Below are positions 51,565-61,063 of a stretch of DNA of 64,000 bases, piece by piece (position 1 is the stretch's first letter; each line of letters begins with the position of its first letter). The DNA comes from Novosphingobium guangzhouense (GTDB lineage: Bacteria > Pseudomonadota > Alphaproteobacteria > Sphingomonadales > Sphingomonadaceae). The stretch lies in contig NZ_LYMM01000029.1 in assembly GCF_002896965.1 (NCBI RefSeq), forward strand, positions 62,001 to 126,000, written 5' to 3'. A model generated the notes under the pieces. The model was not told the origin of the DNA. It saw only the letters and a list, made by a program, of their open reading frames with translations, and searched no databases. The translations under genes were made by a program, and so were the position numbers.

Positions 51565-53751
51565 ATGAACTTCGACCTCACCGACGAACAGGAAATGATG
51601 CGCGATACTTTCGCGCGCTTTCTCGACGAGCATTCAAGCATGGTCCGCGTCCGCAAGGCGCAGGAAACGGATGGGTTCGACCCGGCACTCTGGCACGGCC
51701 TTGCAGAGCTTGGCGCCTTCGCCATGCGGGTGCCCGAAGACGCGGGCGGCATGGACCTTGGCCTGTTCGATGCGGCGCTGCTGATGGAAGAAGCCGGACG
51801 CACGCTTGTCTCCGGCCCTCTTGCAGAAGCGCTGGTCGCCGCGCGCCTCCTTGGCCAGCTTGGCGGGCAGGAAGAACTGCTTGAAGCCGTGATCGGCGGC
51901 GAGGCTGTGGCGACGATCGCCATGCACGATGCTGCGCAGCACACCAAACAATGGATCGCAGGCGGGGCCGTGGCGAAAGCCGTGATCGCGCGGCAAGGTT
52001 CGGATGTGGTTCTGATCACGCCTGCCGCAGCAAAGGCGGAAGCCAACCTTGCCACCACGCCGATCGCAGAGATCGACCTGGCTGCAGGTGAAACGGTCAT
52101 CCTCGGTTCGGGCGAAGAAGCGCTCGCGCTATTTGCAGCCGCGCTGGAAGAGTGGAAACTGTATATGTCCGTCGCCTTGTCCGGGATCGGGCGGCAGGCG
52201 TTGCAGATGGCGGCAGTCTACGCCGGAGAGCGCAAGGCGTTCGGACAGCTGATCGGCACCTTCCAAGGCATTTCGCACCCCCTTGCCGACCTTTTGTGTG
52301 ATGTCGATGGCGCCAAGTTCCTGGCGTGGAAGGCGATCCGCGACATCTTCGACAATTCGGACGAAGCCGCCGCGACGATCTCGCTCGCCTACTGGTACGC
52401 CTGCGATGCTGCCGCGCGGTCCGTCGCGCAGGGCCTGCACACATTTGGCGGCTACGGCCTTTCCAATGAATACGATGTCCATCTCTACAATCTGCGCGCC
52501 AAGGCGTGGCCTCTGGTTGCGGGCGATCCGGCGCTGGCGCTGGAAGAGGCCGGCCGCCGCCTCTATGCGGGTGAAACCGTGCCCCTGCCCGCTTCCGGCG
52601 AAGTTCCGCTCGACTTTGACCTTGGTGACGAGGCCCGCCAGGTCTGCGCGGAAATCGCCGACCTGTTCGCCACCAAGGTGACGCCTGAACAGAAGGCCAG
52701 GTTCCACTACTCCTGGGAGGGGTATGTGCCCGAAGTGCACAAGATGCTGGCCGATCACAACCTGCTGTTCCCCGGCCTGCCCGAGCACTTGTCCGGCCGC
52801 AACATCACGCCCTATGCGCGCATCGCGGCGATGGGCGAAATGGAACGACAGGGCTACAACACGCCCGGCGCGAACGTCGCTGCGATGGTCGCGATGATGA
52901 TCGACAAGTACGGTTCAGACGAACTCAAGGCCGAAGTGCTGCCCAGGATCGTGGGCGGGGACGTGCTGTGCTCTCTGGGCTATTCGGAACCCTCGTGCGG
53001 TTCGGACGTCTTTGCCGCGCAGTGCAAGGCGACGCAGCTTGAAGACGGTTCCTGGCGGATCGACGGCACCAAGATGTGGACCAGCGGCGCCAACCTTTCC
53101 AGCTACGTGCTGATGCTGACGCGGACCAACCCGGATGTGCCCAAGCACAAGGGGCTGACGATGTTCATCGTGCCCCTCAAGACCGAGGGCGTGACGGTGC
53201 AGGCCGTTCACACCTTCCAGGACGAACGCACCAACATCACGTTCTACGATGGCGTCGTCATCCCCGATTCCTGGCGTCTGGGCGAGATCGACGGCGGCAC
53301 GAAGACGATGAGCGCCGCGCTTGAGCTGGAACACGGCGGCGGCTTCTCCAAAGTCATGAAAGCGATGATCGAGGCCGCAGAGGAAGTCACCGGCGAACTT
53401 GGCATCCTGGGAGAAGTGCGCACCCAATGCCGGCTTGCCCGCAGCGTGGCGCATCTGTGGATCTCGGACATGCTGACCTACCGCGCACAGTGGTCCAGCA
53501 TCGAGAAGAAGCCCAACCACGCCTTCGGCCCGATGTCCAAGATGTATTCCTCCGAGAAGTTTCTCAGCGACAGTCGCGATCTGCTGGACCTGACGGCGCC
53601 TCTTTCTCTGTCCAAGCGCGAAGGTGCGGTGGCGCTGCTCAACCAGTGTTACCGCCATGCAGCCGGCACCACGATCTACGGCGGCACCAGCGAAGTGCAT
53701 CGTTCGATGGTGGCCGAACGCGGGCTTGGCCTGCCGCGCACCCGCGGGTGA
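51565..53751 (+). CDS. Fused double acyl-CoA dehydrogenase
   Basis: 728 residues, about twice a normal acyl-CoA dehydrogenase. Half 1 (about 1-340) has MNFDLTDEQEMMRDTFARFLDEH, FAMRVPEDAGGMDLGL, GIGRQALQMAAVYAGERKAFGQ and the closing HTFGGYGLSNEYDVHLY. Half 2 (about 350-728) has LGYSEPSCGSDVFAAQCKA, GTKMWTSGANLSSYV and the FadE-like end TTIYGGTSEVHRSMVAERG. Half 1 lacks the usual FAD-site signature in its middle. The pairing mirrors the two-subunit ACADs of sterol-type degradation fused into one chain. An enoyl-CoA hydratase follows after 10 bp. Confidence 0.93.
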   Translation: MNFDLTDEQEMMRDTFARFLDEHSSMVRVRKAQETDGFDPALWHGLAELGAFAMRVPEDAGGMDLGLFDAALLMEEAGRTLVSGPLAEALVAARLLGQLGGQEELLEAVIGGEAVATIAMHDAAQHTKQWIAGGAVAKAVIARQGSDVVLITPAAAKAEANLATTPIAEIDLAAGETVILGSGEEALALFAAALEEWKLYMSVALSGIGRQALQMAAVYAGERKAFGQLIGTFQGISHPLADLLCDVDGAKFLAWKAIRDIFDNSDEAAATISLAYWYACDAAARSVAQGLHTFGGYGLSNEYDVHLYNLRAKAWPLVAGDPALALEEAGRRLYAGETVPLPASGEVPLDFDLGDEARQVCAEIADLFATKVTPEQKARFHYSWEGYVPEVHKMLADHNLLFPGLPEHLSGRNITPYARIAAMGEMERQGYNTPGANVAAMVAMMIDKYGSDELKAEVLPRIVGGDVLCSLGYSEPSCGSDVFAAQCKATQLEDGSWRIDGTKMWTSGANLSSYVLMLTRTNPDVPKHKGLTMFIVPLKTEGVTVQAVHTFQDERTNITFYDGVVIPDSWRLGEIDGGTKTMSAALELEHGGGFSKVMKAMIEAAEEVTGELGILGEVRTQCRLARSVAHLWISDMLTYRAQWSSIEKKPNHAFGPMSKMYSSEKFLSDSRDLLDLTAPLSLSKREGAVALLNQCYRHAAGTTIYGGTSEVHRSMVAERGLGLPRTRG

Positions 53752-53761
53752 GGAGATGACG

Positions 53762-54583
53762 ATGACCGAAAAAGCTCCGCACCTGCTGACCCAGGAAGTC
53801 GACGGCATTCTGATTGCCACGCTCAACCGGCCCGACAAGCTCAACGCCATCAGCCGCGAGATGATGGATCTGCTGACCGAGGCCGTGCTGCGCCTGCGCG
53901 AGCGGGAAGACCTCAAGGTCATGCTGATCCGCTCTGCCGGGCGCTATTTCAGTTCGGGCGCCGATTTGCGCGGTGGCAACCGCAACATCGTCTCTGATGC
54001 GAATGTCGCAGCCAATTCCGCCAGCAAGATCCGCGAGAACCACCGGCTCAACCTCAACAACATGCAGCAGCTCTGGGACGAGATAGAGCATGTCGAAAAG
54101 CCGATCGTCGCTGCCCATCACGCAATGTGCGTGGGCGGCGGGCTGGAGATGAGCCTGTCGTGCGACTTTCGCCTTGCCGCGAAAAGCGCCGCCTATGCCT
54201 TTCCCGAGGGGCTTTTCGGCGTGTTGCCGGCGTCGGGCGGCGTATCTCGGCTCACGCGGATCTGCGGGCCGCACTGGGCGCGCTGGCTGATCATGGCGAA
54301 CAAGCCCGCCAGTGCCGACATGGCCTTCACCATGGGGCTGGTGCATCAGGTCTACGAGGATGAGGCGTTCGACGCGGAGGTGATGGATTTCTGCCGACAC
54401 CTGGCGAAGCAGAATGGGGAACAGATGGGCGCGGCCAAGGTGGCTATCGAACTCTGCGCCGAACTTGGCCGCGATTCCGCACGCCATGTCGAGCGTATGG
54501 GGAACAGCGGCCTGATGCTGAACCCGGACTACATCAAGGGCATGGAAGCCTATCTGAAGGGAGTGGGTGGCAAGGGAAAGTGA
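53762..54583 (+). CDS. Enoyl-CoA hydratase/isomerase
   Basis: 273 residues. ILIATLNRPDKLNAISREMM, the oxyanion loop AGRYFSSGADLRGG and HHAMCVGGGLEMSLSCDFRLAAKSA with FPEGLFGVLPASGGVSRL are standard crotonase-fold landmarks. The start at 53762 is preferred over 53756 because AGGAG then lies 6 nt away. It hydrates or isomerises the enoyl-CoA expected from the dehydrogenase encoded just upstream. Confidence 0.95.
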   Translation: MTEKAPHLLTQEVDGILIATLNRPDKLNAISREMMDLLTEAVLRLREREDLKVMLIRSAGRYFSSGADLRGGNRNIVSDANVAANSASKIRENHRLNLNNMQQLWDEIEHVEKPIVAAHHAMCVGGGLEMSLSCDFRLAAKSAAYAFPEGLFGVLPASGGVSRLTRICGPHWARWLIMANKPASADMAFTMGLVHQVYEDEAFDAEVMDFCRHLAKQNGEQMGAAKVAIELCAELGRDSARHVERMGNSGLMLNPDYIKGMEAYLKGVGGKGK

Positions 54584-54607
54584 GGGGCCGCCCCCTTCCC
54601 TCCCCGT

Positions 54608-55330
54608 TCATAACGCCCTGGCATCGCTGATGGCGAATTCCATCAGCCTTGCCCCCGGCACAAGGTAGCGATCCTCGCTCAGTTCCGGCTCGATACCGAC
54701 GAGCTTGCGCAATTCCCTGTCCGTAACCAGCGTCACGGATCGTTCGATCCCGATCATCACCATCGTCGCCATGGAGGTGTGCGGCCCAAGGCCGACCGGT
54801 TCCTCTCCCATCTGCCGCACCAGTAGCGCAATGATCGGACGGCTGGAACGGATGCGGTGCTTCATCATCCGCGCATCCTGCTGGTCCGCCAGTGCATTGC
54901 GCATGTGCAGCAGGCGCGAATGCCGCGCCCAGAAACCATGGTAGGCGCGCACGAAAGCGTAGCAGCGTGCATAGAGTTCTTCGTCAGGCCAGCGTCCTTG
55001 CACCAGCGAAAGGTAATCGTCCTTCGCAGTGGCCATCACCGGATCGAGCACCGCCAGCAGCAACTCGGTCATGTCGGTGAAGTAGTTGTAGACCGAGGTC
55101 ATGCCCAGCGACGCCGCTCGCGCCACGCGGGCCAGCGTCACCGGCTCTTCCGAAGCCTCGATCAGTTCGATCGCCGCCGCAAGAATGCGCTCTCGAGTCA
55201 CCCTGCCCTTGCGGCCGAGCCGCTGGCCATTGAGATTGTGGCTGATCGCCCCGCAGGCGGTGGTCACCGCCTCGGCAAGCGGCAACGGCAGGGCCGCGAA
55301 ATGATCGCTATCGCCAGCCCCGCCGTACAT
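54608..55330 (-). CDS. TetR-family transcriptional regulator
   Basis: 240 residues. After a 38-residue leader the HTH runs GRVTRERILAAAIELIEASEEPVTLARVARAASLGMTSVYNYFTDMTELL. The C-terminal effector domain is less conserved. TGAGG precedes the ATG, and the aldehyde dehydrogenase gene ends 6 bp upstream on the same strand, so it closes that operon. It probably responds to a pathway intermediate. Confidence 0.92.
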   Translation of the reverse strand: MYGGAGDSDHFAALPLPLAEAVTTACGAISHNLNGQRLGRKGRVTRERILAAAIELIEASEEPVTLARVARAASLGMTSVYNYFTDMTELLLAVLDPVMATAKDDYLSLVQGRWPDEELYARCYAFVRAYHGFWARHSRLLHMRNALADQQDARMMKHRIRSSRPIIALLVRQMGEEPVGLGPHTSMATMVMIGIERSVTLVTDRELRKLVGIEPELSEDRYLVPGARLMEFAISDARAL

Positions 55331-55336
55331 TGTGCC

Positions 55337-56818
55337 TCAGGCGGCTTCTACCTGACCGACGGGCCAGGCAAGCATCTTCACGTCGGTGAATTCCTCGATC
55401 CCTTCAAGGCCCCATTCACGGCCCATGCCGCTGGCCTTGAAACCACCGAAGGGAATATCCCCGGCGATGCACATGCCGTTGTTCACGCTCATAGATCCGG
55501 TGCGCACCTTGCGGGCGATGGCGATCGCGCGGTCATGGCTGCCCGACACACCGCCTGACAGGCCATAGGAACTTTCGTTGGCGATGCGCACTGCATCGTC
55601 GTCATCCTCATAGGGAATGACGACCAGGACCGGGCCGAAAATCTCTTCCTGGGCGATGCGCATGTCATTGGTAACGTCCACGAAGCACGTCGGCTCCACG
55701 AAATATCCACCGCCCTTGTCCGGGCGGATGTTGCCGCCTGCCAGCAGCGTGGCACCTTCTTCCTGACCAAGATCGATGTAGCCCTTCACCCGCTCCATCT
55801 GCCGACGTGACACGACCGGCCCCATGATGTGCGCGGGATTTTCCACGTCGCCCCAGTTGTCGCCAAAATTGCCGTAAGCGCCCTTGAGAATGGCCTTGGC
55901 TTCCTCATAACGGCTGCGCGGAACCAGCAAGCGCGAATGGACGGCGCAGCCCTGCCCGGCGTGGAACACCAGCATCGACATCGCCACGTCCATCGCGAAA
56001 TTCGGCGCATCGTCGAGCACGATCTTGGCCGACTTGCCGCCCAGTTCCAGGAACACCCGCTTGAGGGTGCCCGCGCCCTGCTCCATGATGCGCTTGCCCA
56101 CGCCTGTTGAGCCCGTGAACGAGATCAGGTCCACGCGCGGATCGGTGACCAGCATTTCACCCGCAAGCGCCGGATCGGCGCCGAACACCACGTTGATAAC
56201 ACCGTCGGGAAAGCCTGCTTCCGCCGCCAGTTCACCAAAGATCGCACCCATGCCGGGCGTGTCCGGTGCGGGCTTGAGGATCACCGTGCATCCCGCCAGC
56301 AGCGCGGCCACAACCTTGCCGATATTGACGTAGAGCGGGACGTTCCACGGCGTGATCGCACCGACGACGCCCACCGCCTCGCGCACGCCGATGCGCTTGT
56401 GGATCATGCCGAAGGCCGGCTTTTCGCCGTAATCCTTCTCCCATTCCAGCTTGTTGAACACGGCCATGTAATCGTCCCAGCCATCGATCGCCATGCCGAC
56501 ATGGGCGCGCCCGACCGCGCCTTGCGCCGCCCCTGCCTCATGGATCGCCAGCTGCGCCAGACGGGGACGTTCGCGTTCGAACAGTTCGCGGTACTTCTTC
56601 ACCAATGCGACGCGCTTTTCGACATTGGTGGACCAGTCGGTCTCGTCAAATGCGTGACGGGCGGCGGCGATCGCCGCATTCACGTCATCGGTTGTGGCGT
56701 CGGCAGCCTTGCCAACCGGCTCGCCGGTCCAGGGGCTGATCACGTCGAAAGTCGCGCCGGAACTGGCGCCACTCAGCTTGCCGTCGATGTAGAGCCTGGC
56801 GTCGGGAAGAGTGGTCAT
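55337..56818 (-). CDS. NAD(P)-dependent aldehyde dehydrogenase
   Basis: 493 residues from an ATG with AAGGA 8 nt upstream. Catalytic Cys291 is in GQGCAVHSRLL, Glu258 in LELGGKSAKIVLDDA, and the Asn-containing GAITPWNVPLYV precedes them; QEEIFGPVLVVIPYEDDDDAV is the C-terminal hallmark. It oxidises an aldehyde to the acid, which the nearby ligases could then activate. It is mid-operon between the SDR and TetR genes. Confidence 0.96.
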   Translation of the reverse strand: MTTLPDARLYIDGKLSGASSGATFDVISPWTGEPVGKAADATTDDVNAAIAAARHAFDETDWSTNVEKRVALVKKYRELFERERPRLAQLAIHEAGAAQGAVGRAHVGMAIDGWDDYMAVFNKLEWEKDYGEKPAFGMIHKRIGVREAVGVVGAITPWNVPLYVNIGKVVAALLAGCTVILKPAPDTPGMGAIFGELAAEAGFPDGVINVVFGADPALAGEMLVTDPRVDLISFTGSTGVGKRIMEQGAGTLKRVFLELGGKSAKIVLDDAPNFAMDVAMSMLVFHAGQGCAVHSRLLVPRSRYEEAKAILKGAYGNFGDNWGDVENPAHIMGPVVSRRQMERVKGYIDLGQEEGATLLAGGNIRPDKGGGYFVEPTCFVDVTNDMRIAQEEIFGPVLVVIPYEDDDDAVRIANESSYGLSGGVSGSHDRAIAIARKVRTGSMSVNNGMCIAGDIPFGGFKASGMGREWGLEGIEEFTDVKMLAWPVGQVEAA

Positions 56819-56857
56819 TGTTCTTGTCCTTGGCAAAATGGGTTCAGGCCCGAATGG

Positions 56858-57595
56858 TCAGATCTTGCGTGCACCGATCGAGATATGGCTGACGCGCACG
56901 TCCGGCGGCAGGTCGATCACAGCGCGGAATACGCCGGTAGGCGAAGCCGAATGCGAGATCGGCCGCGCCCGCAGGTCGATACCGTTCTTCGCGCAGCCCA
57001 TATGGAAGCGCATCGCCGCATCCCGATCCCAGTTGGGCGAAGACTTGCCTTCATCATACATCGGCCCCGCGCGCAGCAAGGCAACACGGATACCTGATTC
57101 CTCCAGCTCTGTTTCCAGCGCCGAAGTGAACATCTCCAGCCCGGCCTTGCTCGACTGGTAGAGCGACAGCATGACGAAGGGCACCGCCACCGACTCGCTG
57201 CCGACATTGATGATAAGCCCCCCGCTTTCCATCATCGGGATCGCCGCGCGGCAGCAGTATATCGGCCCCTTGAGATTGGTGTTCAGGATGCTGTCGATCT
57301 GCTCGTCCGTCGCCTCGGCCACGGTGAAGGGTTCGTAGATCCCTGCGTTGTTGATCAGCACGTCGATCCGGGGGTGCACTTCGGCAATCCGCGCGAAGGC
57401 CGCGCGCACCGATCCCGCATCAGCGACATCGCATTCCACCGCCATGGCCGGCGCGCCCAGTTCGTCCGCCAGGGACTGCACCTTGGACAAGGTGCGTCCA
57501 AGCAGGACCACGGTTTCGCCTTCGGCGGCAAAACGCTGCGCCAGAGCCTTGCCCAGCCCAGCCCCGGCGCCTGTGATCACGATGGTCTTGCCCAC
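56858..57595 (-). CDS. Short-chain dehydrogenase/reductase
   Basis: 245 residues from a GTG with GGAGGA just upstream; the longer reading to 57655 lacks support. The nucleotide-binding TGAGAGLGKALAQRF is at 8-22, DVLINNAGIYEPF in the middle, and the catalytic LYQSSKAGLEMF (Y-x3-K) at about 155. Interconverts a hydroxy and a keto (or aldehyde) group with NAD(P). It is in one run with the aldehyde dehydrogenase. Confidence 0.95.
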   Translation of the reverse strand: MGKTIVITGAGAGLGKALAQRFAAEGETVVLLGRTLSKVQSLADELGAPAMAVECDVADAGSVRAAFARIAEVHPRIDVLINNAGIYEPFTVAEATDEQIDSILNTNLKGPIYCCRAAIPMMESGGLIINVGSESVAVPFVMLSLYQSSKAGLEMFTSALETELEESGIRVALLRAGPMYDEGKSSPNWDRDAAMRFHMGCAKNGIDLRARPISHSASPTGVFRAVIDLPPDVRVSHISIGARKI

Positions 57596-57720
57596 GCTTC
57601 CTCCGCTCCCTGCCGCCCGATAACTTCGCGGGTCGGCTTCTACACATTGCACCATAGCCGCTCGCCAGAGCGCCGCCTATCGCGACGCCACCCGCCGGGG
57701 CGATGAACCGCGCGAGCCGA

Positions 57721-58140
57721 TCAGCCCGCAGGCTGCTCCACATCGAGGATAAGACGCGTCAGCCTCTGCTCGGCGATCTTCCAGCCTTGTGCCGTGCGCA
57801 CGCACGTTTCGTGATAGTGACCATAGCCGGTCAGGGCGAAGTCATCCCTGATAACGCGGTCCTGCATCGCCCAGACAACCTGCGCCCGATCCCCGTCGAT
57901 CTCGATCTGGGGCGAATGGATGTGATGCGCCGTCTTCGCGCCCGCCAGCGCGGCGCTGACTTGCGCCACGAATATATCGCGTCCCTGTTCCCGAGTTCCG
58001 CCGCTGTCGGTCGTGTCGAGCACGCAATCGACTGTGAAAAGCTGCTTCCAGCCTTCCCAGTCCTTGGTGTCGAGCAGGCGGCAATAAGCGGCCTTGAGGT
58101 TGCAGATCGCCAGCCAGTCGGCAAAATCCGGGACCGCCAC
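57721..58140 (-). CDS. NTF2-like (SnoaL_4) protein
   Basis: 139 residues from a GTG. WLAICNLKAAYCRLLDTKDWEGWKQLFTVDCVLD and the GHYHETCVRTAQGWKIAEQRLTRLIL strand pair give the cone-shaped SnoaL fold, with an internal His pair (AHHIHSPQIE) in the cavity. Relatives include hydratases, isomerases and dehydratases for small polycyclic substrates. It starts 2 bp after the ligase stop, so it is translated with it. Confidence 0.87.
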   Translation of the reverse strand: MAVPDFADWLAICNLKAAYCRLLDTKDWEGWKQLFTVDCVLDTTDSGGTREQGRDIFVAQVSAALAGAKTAHHIHSPQIEIDGDRAQVVWAMQDRVIRDDFALTGYGHYHETCVRTAQGWKIAEQRLTRLILDVEQPAG

Positions 58141-58142
58141 CG

Positions 58143-59846
58143 TCAGGCGTCCGCCAGCCGCTCTGCCGCCAGCTTGCGCAAGTCGGCGGTCTTGATCTTA
58201 GCGCTGCCGGTCGTCTTGAGATCGCCCTCCGCCACGAACAGGATGCGCCTGGGCAGCTTGTAACTGGCGAGCTTTTCCTTGGCGAAATCGCGGATCGCAT
58301 CGGCACTGGGGCTGGCCCCCTCCACCGGCACGATGCACGAGACGACAAGTTCGCCCAGCAGTTCGTCAGGCACGCCGACCGTCTGCGAAACCTTCACTTC
58401 GGGATGAGCGCGAATGACCTCGTCAATCTCAAGCGGGGATACGTTGGCGCCGCCGGTCTTGATGATATCGTTGAGGCGGCCTTCCCAGAACAGGCGACCT
58501 TGCGCGTCGACGTAGCCGCCGTCCGCGGTGCGCAGGAAACCGTCGCCGTCGGTCGATTCGTCAAGCGGGATGCCGATGTAGCCAAGCATTACCGTGGCGC
58601 CCTTGACCGCGATCTCGCCGCGTTCGCCAAGCGGCATCGTGGAGCCGGTCAGGGGATCGACGATCTTGATCGTCGAACCTGCGGTGGGGATGCCGTGCGA
58701 CTTGGCCGCGATCGCTTCCGGCGTGCCCGCCGGGAACACGGTGATCAATGTGAAAGTCTCGGTATTTCCGTATGCCTGCCCCGGTTCGCGCCATGTGGTC
58801 GAAACCGTGGGCTGGCGCGCGATCGGCATGTTGGCATCGACATAGACCAGCGCGGACAAGTCCACGTCGCGGTAGTTCGGCGCGGCTTCCAGCTGCGGCC
58901 ATTGGTGCGGCCAGGCCAGCGCCATGTTGGCGCGCTCTGCCGCCATGAGGTCAAGCGCTTCCACCGCGTCGAACCAGCGCTGCAACACGAGCGTCCCTCC
59001 GCGTGACAGCGTGCCGCCCAGCGCCGAGGCGAAGTTGCCCGACCAGAAGAAGCCGTTCGCGGACCATGTGCGGGCGGGAAGATCGTCCCGGATCGCGTAC
59101 CACTGCGGCCAGCGCCACAACTGCAGGCACACCCCGCGATGCGCACTGAGGATGCCTTTCGCCTTGCCGGTCGAACCAGAGGAAAACAGCAGGATGCCGG
59201 GATCGGACGGGGCCACGGCATCGCTGGCCGCCAGCACCAGCTCTTCGGATACCGTTTCGCCGCGCGCGCGAAATGCCGCGAACGTCTCTATCATGCCGTG
59301 CGGCGCATCGCTGTCTATCATCGCCGCATAGCGCAGGAAGGGAAACTTGCGCGAGGCGAGCGTGCCCGGCCTTGCGGTCAGGACTTCAGGCTCCAGACCC
59401 GCGAGCATCTCGGCGAAGTCCTTCTTCAGAACCGCGCGCTCTAGCAGCAGCACCGACACGCCCGAAGCCTTTAGCACCACTTCGAGTTCGGCGGGAGTGA
59501 AGAACGTGCTGATCGGGGTTGCCACGCACCCAGCCAGCGCCGCACCGAACACGGCGGCAAGGAATTCGGGCCGGTTGGTCATCAGCACGCCAACGCGCGT
59601 TCCCTTGCCGGTGCCCAGCGCCAGCAGTGATTTCGCGACTTCCAGCGACCGGGCATAAAGATCGTCGTAGGTCCAGCGGATCACCTCTCCGTCAAGGTGG
59701 ATGACCGCCGCCTCACGCGGGCCGTAGCGTGCCGTGACTTCACGCACGTAGCCGCCCAGCGTCAGCGCGCCGATGCCCTGTTCCTCATCCAGCGGAATGC
59801 CGTGGACAACGGAAAGGCCGTCCACCACCTTGACCGAACCCGTCAT
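58143..59846 (-). CDS. AMP-forming acyl-CoA ligase, second copy
   Basis: 567 residues from the ATG at 59846, with AGAGG 6 nt ahead; the 59885 and 59852 starts are less well placed. The phosphate loop is LLFSSGSTGKAKGIL, followed by AYGNTETFTLITVFPAG, GDGFLRTADGGYVDAQGRLFWEGRLNDII and the late catalytic Lys TTGSAKIKTADLRK. It activates a carboxylate to its CoA ester. It is distinct in length and sequence from the ligase at 43753. Confidence 0.96.
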   Translation of the reverse strand: MTGSVKVVDGLSVVHGIPLDEEQGIGALTLGGYVREVTARYGPREAAVIHLDGEVIRWTYDDLYARSLEVAKSLLALGTGKGTRVGVLMTNRPEFLAAVFGAALAGCVATPISTFFTPAELEVVLKASGVSVLLLERAVLKKDFAEMLAGLEPEVLTARPGTLASRKFPFLRYAAMIDSDAPHGMIETFAAFRARGETVSEELVLAASDAVAPSDPGILLFSSGSTGKAKGILSAHRGVCLQLWRWPQWYAIRDDLPARTWSANGFFWSGNFASALGGTLSRGGTLVLQRWFDAVEALDLMAAERANMALAWPHQWPQLEAAPNYRDVDLSALVYVDANMPIARQPTVSTTWREPGQAYGNTETFTLITVFPAGTPEAIAAKSHGIPTAGSTIKIVDPLTGSTMPLGERGEIAVKGATVMLGYIGIPLDESTDGDGFLRTADGGYVDAQGRLFWEGRLNDIIKTGGANVSPLEIDEVIRAHPEVKVSQTVGVPDELLGELVVSCIVPVEGASPSADAIRDFAKEKLASYKLPRRILFVAEGDLKTTGSAKIKTADLRKLAAERLADA

Positions 59847-59900
59847 GTCCATCCTCTTCTTTATGGCGAAGCGGCGGGCACGCACCCGCCGCTTTCGCGA

Positions 59901-60884
59901 TCAGGCGTTCACGTCGACGATGAAACGGCCCTTGACCTCACCCGACATGAACTTCTTCGCAGCGTCGACCGCATCGCCAAGGCCGATCGTCTGCCCGATG
60001 GTGTCGAGTGCTGCAGGGTCGAGGTCTTTCGCAAGACGATGCCATGCCTTCAGGCGCTTCGCCTTGGGCGCCATGACGCTGTCGATGCCCAGCAGCGCCA
60101 CGCCGCGCAGGATGAAGGGCATGACGGTAGCGGGAAGGTCCGCGCCCTGCGCCAGACCGCATGCCGCCACCGCGCCGCCGTACTTCGTCTGCGCGCAGGC
60201 ATTCGCAAGGGTGAAGCTGCCCGCAGTGTCGACCACGCCCGCCCAGCGCTCCTTCTGCAGCGGCTTGCCCTTTTCGGAAAGTTCCGCACGGTCGATGACG
60301 GTTTCTGCGCCGAGCGCCCTGAGATAGTCAGCCTCTGCGGGCTTTCCGGTCAGCGCGGCAACCGAATAGCCCAGCTTCTTGAGGATCGCGATCGCGACTG
60401 AGCCGACGCCGCCGGTGGCGCCGGTGACGAGCACTTCGCCCTGATCGGGCGTGACGCCCCAGTCCACCAGCGCATCGACGCAAAGTGCAGCGGTATAGCC
60501 CGCCGTGCCGATCGCCATCGCCTGCGCCGGAGTGAAGGCCGCAGGCAGCGGCACCAGCCAGTCACCCTTGAGCCGCGCCTTCTGCGCCAGACCGCCCCAG
60601 TGGACTTCACCCACGCCCCAGCCGTTGAGGACGACGGTGTCTCCGGCCTTCCAGTCGCCATGGCTGCTTTCGGTCACGGTGCCGACAAGATCGATGCCCG
60701 GCACCATCGGAAACTTGCGCACGACCGGCGAGGCGCCGGTGATCGCAAGCCCGTCCTTGAAGTTCAGCGTGGAGTAGGCAACGTCAATGGTCACGTCGCC
60801 TTCGGGCAGCGCGCTTTCGTCCAGCTGCTGCAGGCCGACGGTCTGGCCTTCTTCGGTCTTGTCGATGACGATGGCGGAAAACAT
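59901..60884 (-). CDS. acuI: Acrylyl-CoA reductase-like MDR oxidoreductase
   Basis: 327 residues of the zinc-free medium-chain dehydrogenase/reductase family (AcuI/YhdH type): [45 protein letters not shown] and the NADPH loop [23 protein letters not shown]. AcuI reduces acrylyl-CoA to propionyl-CoA. AAGGAG precedes the ATG at 60884; residues read further upstream lie in the operator region. It is followed by the ligase on the same strand. The substrate may be another short enoyl-CoA. Confidence 0.9.
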   Translation of the reverse strand: MFSAIVIDKTEEGQTVGLQQLDESALPEGDVTIDVAYSTLNFKDGLAITGASPVVRKFPMVPGIDLVGTVTESSHGDWKAGDTVVLNGWGVGEVHWGGLAQKARLKGDWLVPLPAAFTPAQAMAIGTAGYTAALCVDALVDWGVTPDQGEVLVTGATGGVGSVAIAILKKLGYSVAALTGKPAEADYLRALGAETVIDRAELSEKGKPLQKERWAGVVDTAGSFTLANACAQTKYGGAVAACGLAQGADLPATVMPFILRGVALLGIDSVMAPKAKRLKAWHRLAKDLDPAALDTIGQTIGLGDAVDAAKKFMSGEVKGRFIVDVNA

Positions 60885-60962
60885 CAGGTGCACACTCCTT
60901 CTTCGGCCCGATACGGGGTCGAACTCGCCATCCGTGCTGACGGGTTCGGACCCCATGCGTCA

Positions 60963-60982
60963 ATGCCATCAGGACATGGCAT
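60963..60982. promoter_or_regulatory. Candidate TetR operator upstream of acuI
   Basis: ATGCCAT (60963-60969) and ATGGCAT (60976-60982) form a perfect 7-bp dyad with a 6-nt spacer in the 179-bp gap between the TetR gene and acuI. This size and symmetry fit a TetR-family dimer site, and the promoter for the acuI-to-tetR operon should lie here. Confidence 0.5.
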
Positions 60983-61063
60983 CGCGGAGGCGAAATGGAA
61001 GTGCGCGGGCGTCATTTGCCCGGACCGGCGAAAGGGCTGGTCGAAGCCCCCTCGCAGTAAACT

